Shown here: one piece after another, positions 41,986 through 53,300 of the stretch
How positions within the stretch are numbered: position 1 is the first letter of the stretch
Layout: each line of letters begins with the position of its first letter
Assembly (NCBI GenBank): GCA_963575745.1
Contig: CAUYUJ010015724.1
Coordinates: forward strand, 179,277-243,276
From: Prorocentrum cordatum
Lineage: Eukaryota > Sar > Dinophyceae > Prorocentrales > Prorocentraceae
Direction of reading: 5' to 3'
Length of the DNA: 64,000 nucleotides
Program-made: the position numbers and the translations under genes
Notes under the pieces: generated by a model
Told to the model about the DNA's origin: nothing
Databases searched by the model: none
Seen by the model: the letters and a program-made list of their open reading frames with translations, nothing else

Positions 41986-42426
41986 CGGAAGTGCGGCCAC
42001 CAGCGTGGCCGCATTCTCGCTCGGGGAACAGGGCGGAGGGGCCCTCTGTGGCCGCCTCGGGGATGTCTTGCGGCTGTCTTCCTGGCTCTCTGGGCCGTCC
42101 TGGGAACCTCAGGGCATATCAATAAACAGACAGCAAAGGGTTGCCCAGGAAATCTGCCAAACTTGCTTAGACTATGCGTTCTTGGAGGCCTGCTGGAGGC
42201 CTGTGGGAAGCATTGTGGGCGTCATTTGGTTCCTCTTCGAGATATTGGGCCCATTTTGGGGTGGAGGGCTGGGGTACCCATTCGGCGTCTCCCACCTGGG
42301 CCCCCCGAGGGGCCGCCTCGGGAGCTTCTGGGGCCACAGGGGCTTTTCTGGAGCGGGTGCCCTCCCACCACCGGGGAGGCCCCTCCCCCTTCCGCAAACA
42401 GGCCGGGGCTGGTTTCTGGGGGAGGG
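41986..42426. repeat. Degenerate GGCC-TCTTGG type sequence, no gene
   Basis: Loose GGGGCCGCCTCGGG, CTTGGAGGCC and GGGCCATTTTGGGG words. Lies between the membrane-protein and EF-hand-like frames. Confidence 0.5.
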
Positions 42427-42672
42427 GTTCGTCAAGCAGTGGCGAAGCGTCTTGGCTTGCCTATATCCCTACCGAACAATGTTCTAAGAACCTCTTTTGT
42501 GGTTTCCACAACATGTTCTTAGAACATTTCTGGTTTTGGACTGGCTTGTTTTAGCACATCGGGTTTATGTTCTAAGAACATTGCATTTGTTCTTAGAACA
42601 TTTTTGGGTTCTAAGAACATTTCGTGGTGGGACTATAGGAATGCCGGGACGGTCGGTCCCTGCTCAAGTTCG
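42427..42672 (+). mobile_element. TGTTCTTAGAACA element, copy B, 5-bp TSD
   Basis: The element 42432-42667 (236 bp) is flanked by GTTCG at 42427-42431 and 42668-42672. Ends and internal TTCTTAGAACA palindromes match copy A at 30674. It sits between the two gene-like frames, possibly in an intron. Confidence 0.85.
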
Positions 42673-43004
42673 GGGACGGGGGACTTTTATCGCACGCCGA
42701 GGAAAGCCGGAGGGACCAGCGAGTCTTCCAGGTTTCAGGGGAGACATTGGTGGCCTTCTTTGGGCCAGGCGGCCAGCCTGGGGGCCATGAGTTACAGAAT
42801 GGGGCTGGTTTGCGAACGCAACCCATTTGGAAATCTACGTACGAACGGCCCCCTTTTACGAGGGCGCCATCTTGCAGGGCTCTGCTGGGGTCCTCTTCGA
42901 ACCCTTTTGGCCTCGTTCGGGATATTGGGGACGCTCTCTGGGGCTGTATTGGGCCATCTTGTGGCCACCTTGAGGCCCCGAGGGCCCATCGAAAGCGAAC
43001 GTGC

Positions 43005-43125
43005 AAGGGAGGAGGAGGAGGTGGAGGAAGAAGAAGAAGAAGGAGGAGGAGAGGAGCGGGAAGAGGAGGAGGAGGAGGAGGAGGAGGAGGAAGGGCCTCC
43101 TCCTCCTCCTCCTCCTCCTCCTTGG
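43005..43125. repeat. GGA run joined to TCC run, inverted
   Basis: GGA/GAA triplets (43005-43095) followed by CCTCCT triplets (43096-43122) around GGGCC. Potential stem of about 25 bp. Confidence 0.93.
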
Positions 43126-43359
43126 ATTTGGATGTGGGTCGAACTTCTCTGGAGGGTTCCCCTGGGATGTTCTGTTGCCAGTTCGAGCCAGATCGGGGCC
43201 GTGCCGTCTCGGTTTTTTGGTGGGGGCGTATATGCCGGAAGCCACTGCACGCTCCAAGGTTGGCAGCCTTGTGTGACCTCGAGGGCCCAGGGCTGGCAAT
43301 CACGAAGTCGTGGCCCCCGATATCGTAGCCCCCCTTCTTCGGCGGCGAGCGAGGGGGGT

Positions 43360-43500
43360 AAGTGAGAAGGAGAAGGCCTTCTCAGAAGCCCTCACGTCTT
43401 CTGAGAGGTTTTCTGCGCCTTCGGGGAAGGCTTAGGAAACTTCTCACAAGGCCTGAGGACTTCCGAGCCTTCTGAGAAGGCTTGCCCCTTCTCACTCTCC
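43360..43500 (+). repeat. GAGAAGGCCTTCTCAGAAG palindrome cluster
   Basis: GAGAAGGCCTTCTC at about 43370 is a perfect palindrome. CTTCTGAGA, CTTCTCACAAGGC and TTCTGAGAAGGC words repeat it in both orientations to 43490. Confidence 0.75.
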
Positions 43501-43652
43501 CCCCTCGCTTGCCGCCAGTTTATTCCCCGCCACCCGTCTTGTGAAGTCGTGTCGGGCCTCAGGGGAGGTGGGCCAGGGGGAGTGGACCTGCCAGTCATCC
43601 CCTGCGCCTTCTCGCCTTTGGCAACCGGGGGTCGGCGGACTCGGCCGCATCG

Positions 43653-44120
43653 TACGAGACTCTGAATCACTCCCGCAGGCTTGCCAAGTTCGGCCTCAAT
43701 GCCGCCCTGGTATGCCAGCTCTTCAACATGCTCAACAACGACAAGTCCGACAAGGAGATCAGCGAGAAGGAGCTCCAGCGCGCCTTCAGGGGCAACTTCT
43801 CGACGGAGGAGGCGGAGAAACTGGCGAGGGCGATACTGAGCGAGGCGCACAGGTCTGGTGCGCTGGCAGACCAGGGGCACGCGCTCACTGTAGAGGCGCT
43901 GGTGGAGCTCATGACCTCCGATGAGGTCACGCTGAAAGACATCGGGAAGATCGCGGAAAATGCCGACCGGTCCTGCTGCGCGTTCCCGTGGGCCCACAGA
44001 GGCGAGGGAGATGCAGACAGCCGGCCTTCCCGCTTGAGCCTGCCTGTCACGCTCGGCTTCGCCGGCAACCAGCGCCACCCGGCGAAGGCGCCACAGCTTG
44101 GCCAGCGCAGCGGCCCCTGA
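43653..44120 (+). CDS. EF-hand-like coding exon, partial
   Basis: The frame is open from 43545 to the TGA at 44118. The protein-like part starts near 43653 with YETLNHSRRLAKFGLN, then a helix ending LVCQLFNMLN. A 12-residue loop NDKSDKEISEKE (43737-43772) has N1, D5, I8 and E12 where an EF-hand needs them, but K3 and K6 are non-canonical. A second helix pair (STEEAEKLARAIL, LTVEALVELM) may be a degenerate partner hand. Helical sequence continues to about IGKIAENADR (43960); after that it looks less protein-like and may be intron. TCCCGCAG at 43671 or CGTACGAG at 43658 could be the acceptor. It may bind Ca2+ weakly. It could be a downstream exon of the 40485 gene or a separate gene. Confidence 0.55.
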   Translation, partial: YETLNHSRRLAKFGLNAALVCQLFNMLNNDKSDKEISEKELQRAFRGNFSTEEAEKLARAILSEAHRSGALADQGHALTVEALVELMTSDEVTLKDIGKIAENADRSCCAFPWAHRGEGDADSRPSRLSLPVTLGFAGNQRHPAKAPQLGQRSGP

Positions 44121-44155
44121 ACGGGGGCTCGACCTCCTCTCTCGGTCCTCTCTCT

Positions 44156-44238
44156 TCCTCCTCCTCCTGCTCCTCCTGCTCCTCCTCCTCCTCCTCCTTC
44201 TCCTGCTCCTCCTCCTCCATCTCCTCCTCTTCTCCTCC
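44156..44238 (+). repeat. CTC microsatellite
   Basis: CTC triplets with TGC and CAT interruptions. Confidence 0.93.
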
Positions 44239-44267
44239 TCCGCGCCGCCCATATTGGCTTTCAGAAC

Positions 44268-44525
44268 TTGCAAGCGGTTCACGACTGAGGGCGGCTGGTG
44301 TTCAAAATGTGGTTTTAGCCTTTAGCGCCGAGCACATTCGTAGTAGTAACATTACAAGAATTTCACAGATTGAGGGCGGGTCGTTCTCAAAATGTGGTTC
44401 TCGCCGGAGCGCCGAGCACATTTGGTCTAAGGAATTGCAAAAGGTTCACGGATTGAGGGCGGCTCTTTTTGAGAATGTGGTTCTCGGTGTAGCGCCGCGC
44501 ACACTCGTTTTCAACATTTGCAAGA
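44268..44525 (+). repeat. Tandem repeat of about 95 bp, three units
   Basis: Each unit has TTCACGGATTGAGGGCGG, a TTC-AAAATGTGGTTCTCG block, AGCGCCGAGCACATT and a variable AT-richer part ending in a TTGCAAAAG-like word. Units start near 44277, 44368 and 44447 and are only moderately similar. Confidence 0.8.
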
Positions 44526-44569
44526 GTTTAAGGCATTCCCATGGTCAACGTGCCAGAGATTGTGTGCTG

Positions 44570-44875
44570 GATGGACTCAGGATTGTGAGGGCGCAACAGG
44601 GAGGTTGATCCGAAGTGTTGAAGTCCCAGGAAGTGTACATGTTGGCACGATTCGGGATCGTCAAGACGCAAAAGTCATGTTGATTCGTGGCGTTGGAGTC
44701 CCGAGAATTTTGTCTTGGCACGTGTCAGGGTCTTGAAACGGTTGTCTCCCAACGAGGCAGTTCCCCTAGTGGAAATGAACCCTTGTAGGGACCTATGAAG
44801 AGGCAGCCTGGAGGGAGGGTTTATTCCAACATCGTTGGTGAGTCTTGGGTTTACACAGGTCCTCCCTCCTCCTCT
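44570..44875 (+). repeat. GTTGAAGTCCCAGGAA dispersed repeat, copy 2
   Basis: 44617-44866 matches 35367-35615. A degenerate copy of its first half (GGATTGTGAGGGCGCAACAG) precedes it at 44579. A CTC tract follows at 44866. Confidence 0.88.
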
Positions 44876-46139
44876 TCCTCCTCCTCCTCGTCATCCACCT
44901 CTTCCTCCTCTTCTTCCTCCTCTATCTCTCCCCATCGCTTCCCGTTCCCGGTATTTTCCCTCCTCGCGCACCGTTTTGACAGTCGCCGGCGAGTTCGTAC
45001 AGATCGCCACTGCTCAGTCATTGCCTTTCGGATCCGAAGTATCTTCAATGATACATTGCCGAGAAGGCATGTTGATAATCGGCATTGGGTCTTCTTAAAT
45101 CGATGGTACCGTTTATTTTAGTTACACCCTTAGTGTGCTAGAGACGACGTTGATCGAAGACACATCCGACGAGCCACCGCCGCCCCTGCATTATCAGAAA
45201 CGGCCATGTTCCCATGTGGACAGACATTGATAAAGCCATTTGTGAAGCATCGTGGGCGGCTTGTCTTCATGTCGCACAAGCGGGCGCAGTAGGGCTCCAG
45301 TAAGGTGAGGTCGCATGTCAGTGACAACAGAATCCGTCCTTGAATCCAACTCCCGCCTTGAAGGATCCAGGCAGGAAACGGGCAGAGCGCCACGTCCGCA
45401 TCCGGTGCGTGCTCGCTCGAGGATGGTGCGCGCCCGCTTGAGGATGGTGTGTCCCAGGCCCAGGCCACGGTGCGTCCCCAGGAGCGCCCCGGGTGCATTC
45501 CAGCGTGCTGGCTCGAGGATGGCGCGCCCATGGGGCCCAGTGCGTCCCATGCCCGCCCAGGGGGCACTCGCACGCTCGAGGACTCTGCGCCCTGGGCCCA
45601 CAGGGGTGATGCTCGGGATCGTTCAGGGTGTATCTCGTGCGTACCCGGTCCAAACGTTGTGTGATTGTTGCCTTTGTGTTTTTTCGTTGCGTTTGCCATG
45701 GCGCCGTATCGGGAACGCCGTGGATTAGACGGCGCCATATCGGAAACGTTGTGATTAAATGTTCGGTTTCCGATGGTGCCAAATCGGACACGATGTGCGT
45801 GTGTGAGAGTGTGTTTCGTTATGCCTCCATTGGCCATTTCGCAGACGCTGTGTTCTCGTGCTTGCGACTTTGACCGAATCAGAGCATTGCATGTCCGATG
45901 GCATCATTGCGGAAAGCAGCGTGTTTTTGTATTGCATTGCGTCTCTCACGGCGCCCCGTCGGAATATGTATGTGCACGTGTATAAGTACACATCGATTGT
46001 ACATGTATGCGTATAAAGGGCTTCTCGTGGCCTCCCTTCTCAAACACCCCGCGCACACAACCACTCATGCGTATACACATGTGTATATGTATACAAATAC
46101 AAGTTTTTATATATATAGATAGATAGATATAGCCAGCGT
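44876..46139. other. No supported gene; one cassette relative
   Basis: 45153-45195 is the most divergent IEDxxxE-PPPP cassette (ATCGAAGACACATCCGACGA). 45410-45600 has loosely repeated GCTCGAGGATGGTGCGC words. 45680-45800 repeats ATGGCGCCGTATCGG-like words. Confidence 0.5.
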
Positions 46140-47160
46140 GGGCCCCAAACAGTGTACTTCTAGCCAGATGTGGTGCGTGCAAGTGCCGTGGTGCAATCTA
46201 GGTTGTGCAACCTAGGTGGTGCAATCTACGTGGTGCAATTCACCCTGTCGAACTTGAAATTGACAACTCCACTGCTCGTGCAACCATCCCACCCACCCAC
46301 CCGCAACTTGGTTTGCAAAACCCATGCGGCGGCGATTGCGATGACTGCTCGGTGTTGGCGGGCACATCGTCGCGGCCACGCTGGCGCGCATGCTCGCGCG
46401 CGCAGCTGCCAACTTGTTTGGCGCGACCGACGCGGCCGCGGTGGCGCTGACCAGTGGGCACTTCCCAACGAGCACTTCAGTGCGAGTCGGCAATTTGGGT
46501 GCGCGCGCGAGAGGCCCGCTTGGTAGCATGTGATGAACATGCTGAAAAACCGTTTTGGTTTTCTCAAGAATTCGCAAGAGCACGGGCGCAGGCTTGCATT
46601 GAAAACCCGAGTTGCGAAACCATGTGTTTTATATGTGTTCGTGACTCGATTCTGTGATCCTAACGAAACGTCAAATGTTTGAAGGATTGTTGCATGCGCG
46701 CGCGACGACACGCGCGTGCGGACTTCGTCCAATCTGTTGCAGGGGTTCTTGAAAATTTATGATTGTTGATAAGCCTCTGTATGCATAGTATCTGTTGCAC
46801 CAAATGAGGGGACCCGCCTGAGATGGTACAAATTCATTTTTAGGATGGACGATAAAGCACACTTATAAGTAAACTGCAATACGAATGGTGTACCACTCAG
46901 TCCCTGGGGAGCTGGATCCCAATTCCTTGTTCGGAACGAGAATACATGCGGTACAGTCACTGAGATGTAATCTATGTGATTTGACCCCTGGTGTGCAATG
47001 TATGTTGTGTCATCTATGTTGCGCGATCTACGTTGTGCCATTGGCGCTGTGCAATATACAGGTGTGCCATATATGCTGTGCGATTGCTTGGTATGCAATG
47101 CATGCGGTGTCATCCTTGTGTTGCAATCCACGCGGTGCAATCTGCGATGTCCAATTGGGG
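46140..47160 (+). repeat. Degenerate GTTGTGCAATCTACG repeat, two clusters
   Basis: 46190-46250 and 46970-47150 contain repeated TGTGCAATCTACG, GTGTCATCTATG and GTGCCATATATG words with a spacing of about 15 to 17 bp. CCAGCGTGGGCCCCAAACAG at 46134 recurs at 47526, each near such a word. The stretch between (46260-46960) has no supported gene. Confidence 0.75.
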
Positions 47161-47303
47161 CGGCGACGACGCGACGACGGAGCGGCGTCGGCCGGCACGG
47201 AGCCGCCAGACCGACACACAAGCCCAGGCGACCGGCGGAGACGACGCGGCAATGGGGTGGCGACGGCAGGCACGCAGTCGCCAGACCGACACACAGGCCC
47301 AGT

Positions 47304-47476
47304 TAAAACGACACGAAGATCGGGACAACATCGGATCGGGATAACTCGAACTCTCTGAGAATCGGCGGGTTTGGAGGATGTATTGGGCGCCGCGGCCGCT
47401 CCAGAGCGTTCCAGAACGCTCTGAGAGCGCTCCAGAACGCTCTGTTGCGATTTATCCCGATCCTAGCCCTGTTTTA
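47304..47476 (+). mobile_element. 173-bp inverted-repeat element, copy 2
   Basis: Same length and sequence as 7227-7399 with changes in the core palindrome (GTTCCAGAACGCTC). TAAAAC and GTTTTA ends are intact. Flanks CCAGT and GAGGA do not match, so the target duplication is lost. Confidence 0.85.
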
Positions 47477-48320
47477 GAGGAATCCCAAAGTGCAAGCACT
47501 GTTCAGGGGATAAAGGTATATTCACCAGCGTGGACCCCAAACAGTGTGTTTCTTGCAACGTGCTTTGTGCAATCTACGCGTCCTTTGTACCCAGAGGTTT
47601 CGGGCACGCGGATTGGTTAGAGAGAAGGGTCCTTTCTGGCCCCGCGGGGCTCGAGCGTTCAACAGCACAGGGCATTAACAGTTTCGCTTCGCAGGTCAGT
47701 ACACCAGAGGTCCTTGCCTGCTGGAACGCCTACACCATAGACGCCCCAAGTAATGTGTCGAAGCTCCGTGTTGCTGAACTTGCAGGAAGCTTTCAGCTAA
47801 TGTAAAGCGCTGGCGCTTGCTCAGACAAAAGCTGGGGTTTGCAGCCAGGTGGCCCCGCGAGGGGGCTGACGGACACGAGCGCGCCATCGGCAGCAGGAGC
47901 CTGCCAGAGGTGCCGCGCGGCCATTCGACGGATTGTCCGGGGGGGGGCAGCGAGCCAGAAGTGTTCGCGAGACCCGAGTCGCTCAGAGATCCCTTCTTTT
48001 CCCCAGGGAAAAAGGTTGCTCAGAAGGAGGAGGAGGAGGAGGAGGAGGAGGAGGAGGAGGAGGAGGAGCGCGGCCCCTCGAGCGAACGAACGGAGCACCC
48101 ATGCGCCAAGAGCTTGTGCTTGGCATCGCTCGGACGCGTGCAGTTTTTCTCAGCGAGAACCACGGAGGACCATCCTGGACCATCGAGCAAAAAACGCACG
48201 CACGAAGCCGACAAAAAGCACGGGAAATAGACGTCCGAGCGACGGCAAGCGTGGGCAAGGACCAGACCGAGCGACACGCCGGACGCGCGCCATAACAAGC
48301 TGCGCCGAGCGCAGCCCTGC
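47477..48320. other. No supported gene; GGA tract
   Basis: GGA triplets at 48026-48068. Frames on either side are short and unrecognised. Confidence 0.55.
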
Positions 48321-48503
48321 CCAGGTAAAACAAGGCTAGGATCGGGATAAATCGCTCCAGAGCGTTCCGGAGCGCTCTCAGAGCGTTCCGGAACGCTCTG
48401 GAGCGGCCGCGGCGCCCAATACATCCTCCAAACCCGCCGATTCTCAGAGATTTCGAGTTATCCCGATCCGATTTTGTCCCGATCGTCGCGTCGTGTTACC
48501 AGG
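48321..48503 (-). mobile_element. 173-bp inverted-repeat element, copy 3, 5-bp TSD
   Basis: The element 48326-48498 is in reverse orientation. CCAGG flanks it at 48321-48325 and 48499-48503. One end is mutated (GTGTTA). The core palindrome is intact. Confidence 0.88.
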
Positions 48504-48775
48504 CCCGCGCGGCCCTTCGAGGGCAGCGAGACGCGAGCCGTGGCTCCTCTCGCGCGTGCCGGCCAGCGTGGCCTGGCCCCCCGCGGTCGCACGGCGCTCC
48601 GGGGGCACCCGTGCCCGTCGCCCTCGGCAGGGCAGAAGCAGGCGGGAGGTGGGCCTCGGCCTCCTCTCCGCGCGCAGCGGGCCAGCTCCTCCGCCTCCTC
48701 CTCCTCCTCCTCCTCCTCCTCCTCCTCCTCGTCCTCCTCCTCCTTTTCCTCCTCCTTCTCCTCCTCCTCCCTCCT
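48504..48775. repeat. CTC tract preceded by TCCGCGCGCAGCGGGCC
   Basis: CTC triplets at 48693-48770. TCCGCGCGCAGCGGGCC with GCTCCTCC (48676-48703) recurs directly after the 173-bp copy ending at 49078. Confidence 0.85.
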
Positions 48776-48905
48776 CCCTTGCCGCCCTCCGCCGTCCAGG
48801 GGCTCGAAGGGACAGTCTGTTGCTCGTTGGCCTCGCCGGCGGAGCAGTGGGCCAGGCCGCAGATCTCCAGCTCGGGGCGCCCCGTGGGCCGCGCGAGGGC
48901 CCACG

Positions 48906-49078
48906 TAAAACGACACGACGATCGGGACAAAATCGGATCGTGATAATTCGAAATCTCTGAGGATCGGCGGGTTTGGAGGATGTATTGGGCGCCGCGGCCG
49001 CTCCAGAGCGTTCCGGAACGCTCTGAGAGCGCTCCGGAACGCTCTGGAGCGATTTATCCCGATTCTAGCCCTGTTTTA
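48906..49078 (+). mobile_element. 173-bp inverted-repeat element, copy 4
   Basis: Same length and ends as copy 1 and opposite in orientation to copy 3, 407 bp away. Flanks CCACG and TCCGC are not a 5-bp duplication, but the right flank repeats 48676-48708, so the locus has rearranged. Confidence 0.85.
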
Positions 49079-49169
49079 TCCGCGCGCAGCGGGCCGGCTC
49101 CTCCACCTCCTGGTGTTCATCCCCTCCTCTCGTCATGTCTTGCCTGCCTCTGCCAAGACAGCGAGAGTC

Positions 49170-49320
49170 ATGATGTTCCAGCCTGCTTCAGGAAGAGTTC
49201 CGGGCACCAAGGAAGCACCGAAACTTGAGAGGGCTTTCACGTATCGGGCCCTGGGAGGCGATACTCGTTCGACCCCGTTGCGACACGCTTCTGGGTGCTC
49301 CGTGTGCAAAGTCAGAGCCT
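49170..49320 (+). repeat. ATGATGTTCCAACCT dispersed repeat, copy 3
   Basis: Matches 12147 and 23793 with a deletion of about 15 bp after TTCCAGCCTGCTT. Confidence 0.78.
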
Positions 49321-50345
49321 GAATTTAGTCATCAACCTCGCCCTTCTCTTGGCGTGATCAACCGGAGAACTACCTCTCTCTCCGCTTCTGCTCCTCGGTG
49401 CGCCGCTCGCGCTCCCCTCCGGCTCTTATCCTTCGCCCCCCTTCTCTATCCTTAGCCGCTCCCTGCTCCAATTGTCCGTCATTCGCTTGGCTCCGGAGGT
49501 GGCCCTCGAGGCTTTGGCATCGGACTTCCCCTCCTCTCTTCTTCGCCCCCCCCCCCCTGCGCGACTGTCCAGACCGTTACGCCTCCCGCTAAAAATTCGC
49601 GAGAGCCCGGGCCCCCCGCGACGACTTCGCGAGAGTCCCGCGAAAGATTTGCGGGAACCCTTCGCGCCGTGCACTGTCCTCCCAGGCGCCCCCCCGGGCT
49701 ACCTCGCCCCCGTGGGACCCCCTTGGGCGATGCGCGAGGGCTGTTCCCGCGCGAGACCACCCCGGGCGACTCGTGCAGGCACTGAGTGGCGGAGACCCCC
49801 CCGGGCGATTCCACCGCTCGGACCGACCCCCGCCAAGGCGAGTCGGCCCGTCCTGGAACCCCCCCCCGGGCGATCCAGGACCCCCCGCGCCCTCCCAGGC
49901 GAGCGGGGGCGCCTGCGGGAAAAGCCCACGCCTAAGCTCCCCCTTTTAAGGGAACCTTGGCGGGGGCGATCCGCGCCGGGGCGGCAGTTGAACCTTCCTG
50001 GGCGATCGACCGCGGCAGATTCCTCCCGCACAAAAAACACACAAAAAACACAAACCAACGCACAAAAAAACACACACACACACACACACACACAAAAACA
50101 CCGGACGGAACATAAAAAACACACAAAAAGACACAAAAGCCACACAGACACACAAAAATTACTAAATTATGGCTCTGACTTTGCACACCGCACGTATGGG
50201 CTTCGCCCCCTGCCGCCGGCCCCTTCTCTATCATGATGGGATATAACAGAGTCGTGTCGGTGCGTCTCGGAGCTGCCTTGGCGCATCTGGGAAAAGCATG
50301 CGGGGGCGGATAGGAGTCATCAGTGCATATTGAAATCTTGGCGTC
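49321..50345. other. No supported gene; CA-type repeat
   Basis: 49380-49990 is GC-rich with GGGCGAT-like words. 50030-50155 is an AAAAACACACA repeat. Frames are unrecognised. Confidence 0.55.
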
Positions 50346-53300
50346 ATCGAAGACGCCTACGGCGAATCACCACCGCCCCCCCTGCCTTTTTGGAAGCGCC
50401 TATGTGGCCGAACGTTGAGGCCAGACCTGCCAAGACATCGGACCATGTGTTCCCCGAATCGGTTTGGAAAGCCTTCGGGGAACACATGGGCATCTTGAAG
50501 GTCATCTTGGCCGTCTGGAGGCCATTTTGACCCTTTCGGGCCTTCTTGGAGGACGTCTTGGAGGGCTCTGAGGCCGTCTTGGGGCCCTCTTGGGGCCGTC
50601 TTGGGGGTCTCTTGGGCCGTCATGGGGCTATCTTGGAGGCCTCGTGGGCGATCTTGGAGCGATTTTGGGAGCCTCTTGGGCCGTCTCGGGCCGTCGGAAG
50701 GCCGAAAGGAAGCAAATGCCACAATCCTTCAAAACTCATGGGACATCACTGAGGCCTTTTCGAGCCTTCCTGGAGGCCCTCTTGGGCCGTCCTGGGCCAT
50801 CTTAGGGTCATCTTCGGCCATCTTGGCGGGCTCCTGGCCCGTCTGCCGCCGTCGGAAGCCGTTTGGGGGGCCTCTCTGGGCCGACTTGGGGCCCTCTTGG
50901 AATGCTCCAGGGCCTGCCGACTTAGAGGCCATCTTAGGCGTCTTAAAGACTTCCTGGGCCGTCTTGAGGGCCTCTTGGGGCCGTCTTGGGGGCCTCTTGG
51001 GCCGTTCTGGGGCCATCTTGGAGGCCTCTTGAGCGATCTTTGGGCGATCTTTGGGGGCTTTTGGGCCGTCTCGGGGCGTCGGAAGGCCGAACAGAAGCAA
51101 ATGTCAACATCCTTCAGAAACCTAAGGAAAATCATTGATTTTTGCCTTTTCTAGCCTTCCTGGAGGCCCTCTTGGAGGCCTCTTGGGCTGTCTTGGGCCA
51201 GCTTCGAGCCAACTTCGGCCATCTTGGTGGGTTCCTGGCCCGTCTGACGCCGTCGGGAGCCGTCTTGGGGGCCTCTCTGAACCGGCTTGGGGCCCTCTTG
51301 GGGTGCTCCAGGGCCGTCTTAGAGGCCATCTTGGGCGTCTTGGAGCCTCTTGGCCCGTCTTGGGGCCCTCTTGGGGCCCTCTTGGGGGCCTCTTGGGCCG
51401 TCATGGGGCCATCTTGGAGGCCTCGTGGGCGATCTTGGAGCGATTTGGGGGGCCTCTTGGGCCGTCTCGGGCCGTCGGAAGGCCGAAAAGAAGCAAATGC
51501 CCAAATCTGTACAGGGGAAAACAATGATTTTGGCCTCTTCGGGTCCTCCTTGAGGACCTCTTGGAGGCCTCCTGGGTCGTCTTGGGCCGTCTTGGAGGCT
51601 TCTTGGGCGAACTTGGAGGTATCTTGGACTCTCTTGGGCCGTCTTGGACCAGCTTAAGCGGAGTTGGAGGCCGTCTTGGACCATCTTGGAGGCCACCTTG
51701 GGCTAACGTGGCCATCTTGGAGGCCATCTTGGGCCATCTTGAGCGAAAAAAAATTGACTTGAGCTCCTTGCAGATCGTTCCGGGACCCCGTCGGGACGCG
51801 CCGGAGCCCCAGGGGGAGTTCTTTTGGAAAAGAACCAACACCAAAGCCGAAAGAGTTCAGCACGCCAGGCTCAGGCACCCCTGTGGCAACCCAACAGGGG
51901 GCGGCGGATCGAAGACGCCTACGGCGAATCACCGCCGCCGCCTGCCTTTGAGGAAGCGCCTATGTGGTCGAACGTTGAGGCCAGACCTGCCAAGGGATCG
52001 GACCATGTGTTCCCCGACTCGGTTTGGAAAGCCTTCGGGGAACACGTGGGCATCTTGAAGGTCATCTTGGCCGTCTGGAGGTCATTTTGGCCCTTTCAGG
52101 CCTTCTTGGAGGACGTCTTGGAGGGCTCTGAGGCCGTCTTGGAGGCCATCTGAAGCGTCTTGGAGGCCTCTTCGGCCGTCTTAGGGGCCTCTTGGGGCCG
52201 TTTTGGGCCTCTTGGGCGATCTTTGGGGGCCTCTTGGGCCGTCTCGGGCCGTCGGAAGGCCGAAAGGAAGCAAATGTCACAATCCTTCAAAAACTAATGG
52301 GAAATCGATGATTTTGGCCTTTTCGGCCTCTTGGGGCCATCTTAGGGCCCTTCCGTCCGTTTTGGTGGGCCCCTGGCCCGTCTGACGCCCCTCTCTGAGC
52401 CGACTTGGGGCCCTCTTGGAATGCTCCAGGGCCGTCCTGGAGGCCATCTTGGGCGTCTTAAAAGCATCCTGGGCCGTCTTGGGGGCCTCTTGGGCCGTCA
52501 TGGGGCCATCTTGGAGGCCTCTTGGGCGCTGTGGGGGCGATCTTGGGGGCCTCTTGGGCCGTCTTGGGTCGTCGGAAAGCCGAGAAGTAGCGAATTCGAA
52601 AATCTTTTAAAAACCTAAGAAAATACATGATTTTGGCCTCTTCGGGCCTTCCTGGAGGCCCTCTTGGAGGCCTCTTGGGCCGTCTTGGGCCAGCTTCGAG
52701 CCAACTTCGGCCATCTTGGTGGGTTCCTGGCCCGTCTGACGCCGTCGGGAGCAGTTTGGGGGGCCTCTCTGAACCGGCCTGGGGCCCTCTTGGGGTGCTC
52801 CAGGGCCGTCTTAGAGGCCATCTTGGGCGTCTTGGAGGCCTCTTGGGTCGTCTTTGTGCCCTCTTGGGGCCGTCTTGGAGGCCTGTTGGGCAGTCCTGAG
52901 GCCATCTTGGAGGCCTCTTGGGCGTTGTTGGGGCGATCTTGGGTGACTCTTGGGCCGTCTTGGGTCGTCGGAAAGCCGAGAAGAAGCGAATGCGAAAGTC
53001 CTTCAAAAACCTACGGAAAAACAATGATTTTGGCCTCTTCGGTCCCTCCTGGAGGACCTCTTGGAGGCCTCTTGGGCCGTCTTCATGGCCTCTGGGGAGC
53101 CTTTTGGGCCGTCTTGGACTCTCTTGGGCCGTGTGGGAGGCCGTCTTGGACCATCTTGGGCGGACTTGGAGGCCATCTTGGACCATCTTGGAGGCCATCT
53201 TGGGCCAACGTGGCCATCTTGGAGGCCATCTTGGGCCATCTTGAGCGAACAAATTGGGAATTGTGCTCCTTTTCGGGTGGCCAGCGGGACGGGCCGGAGC

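Noticed and set aside
43392-44282. Minus-strand 296-residue frame opposite the EF-hand-like exon
   Set aside because: Antisense shadow. The plus strand carries amphipathic helices and a loop with EF-hand spacing; the minus product shows no motif.
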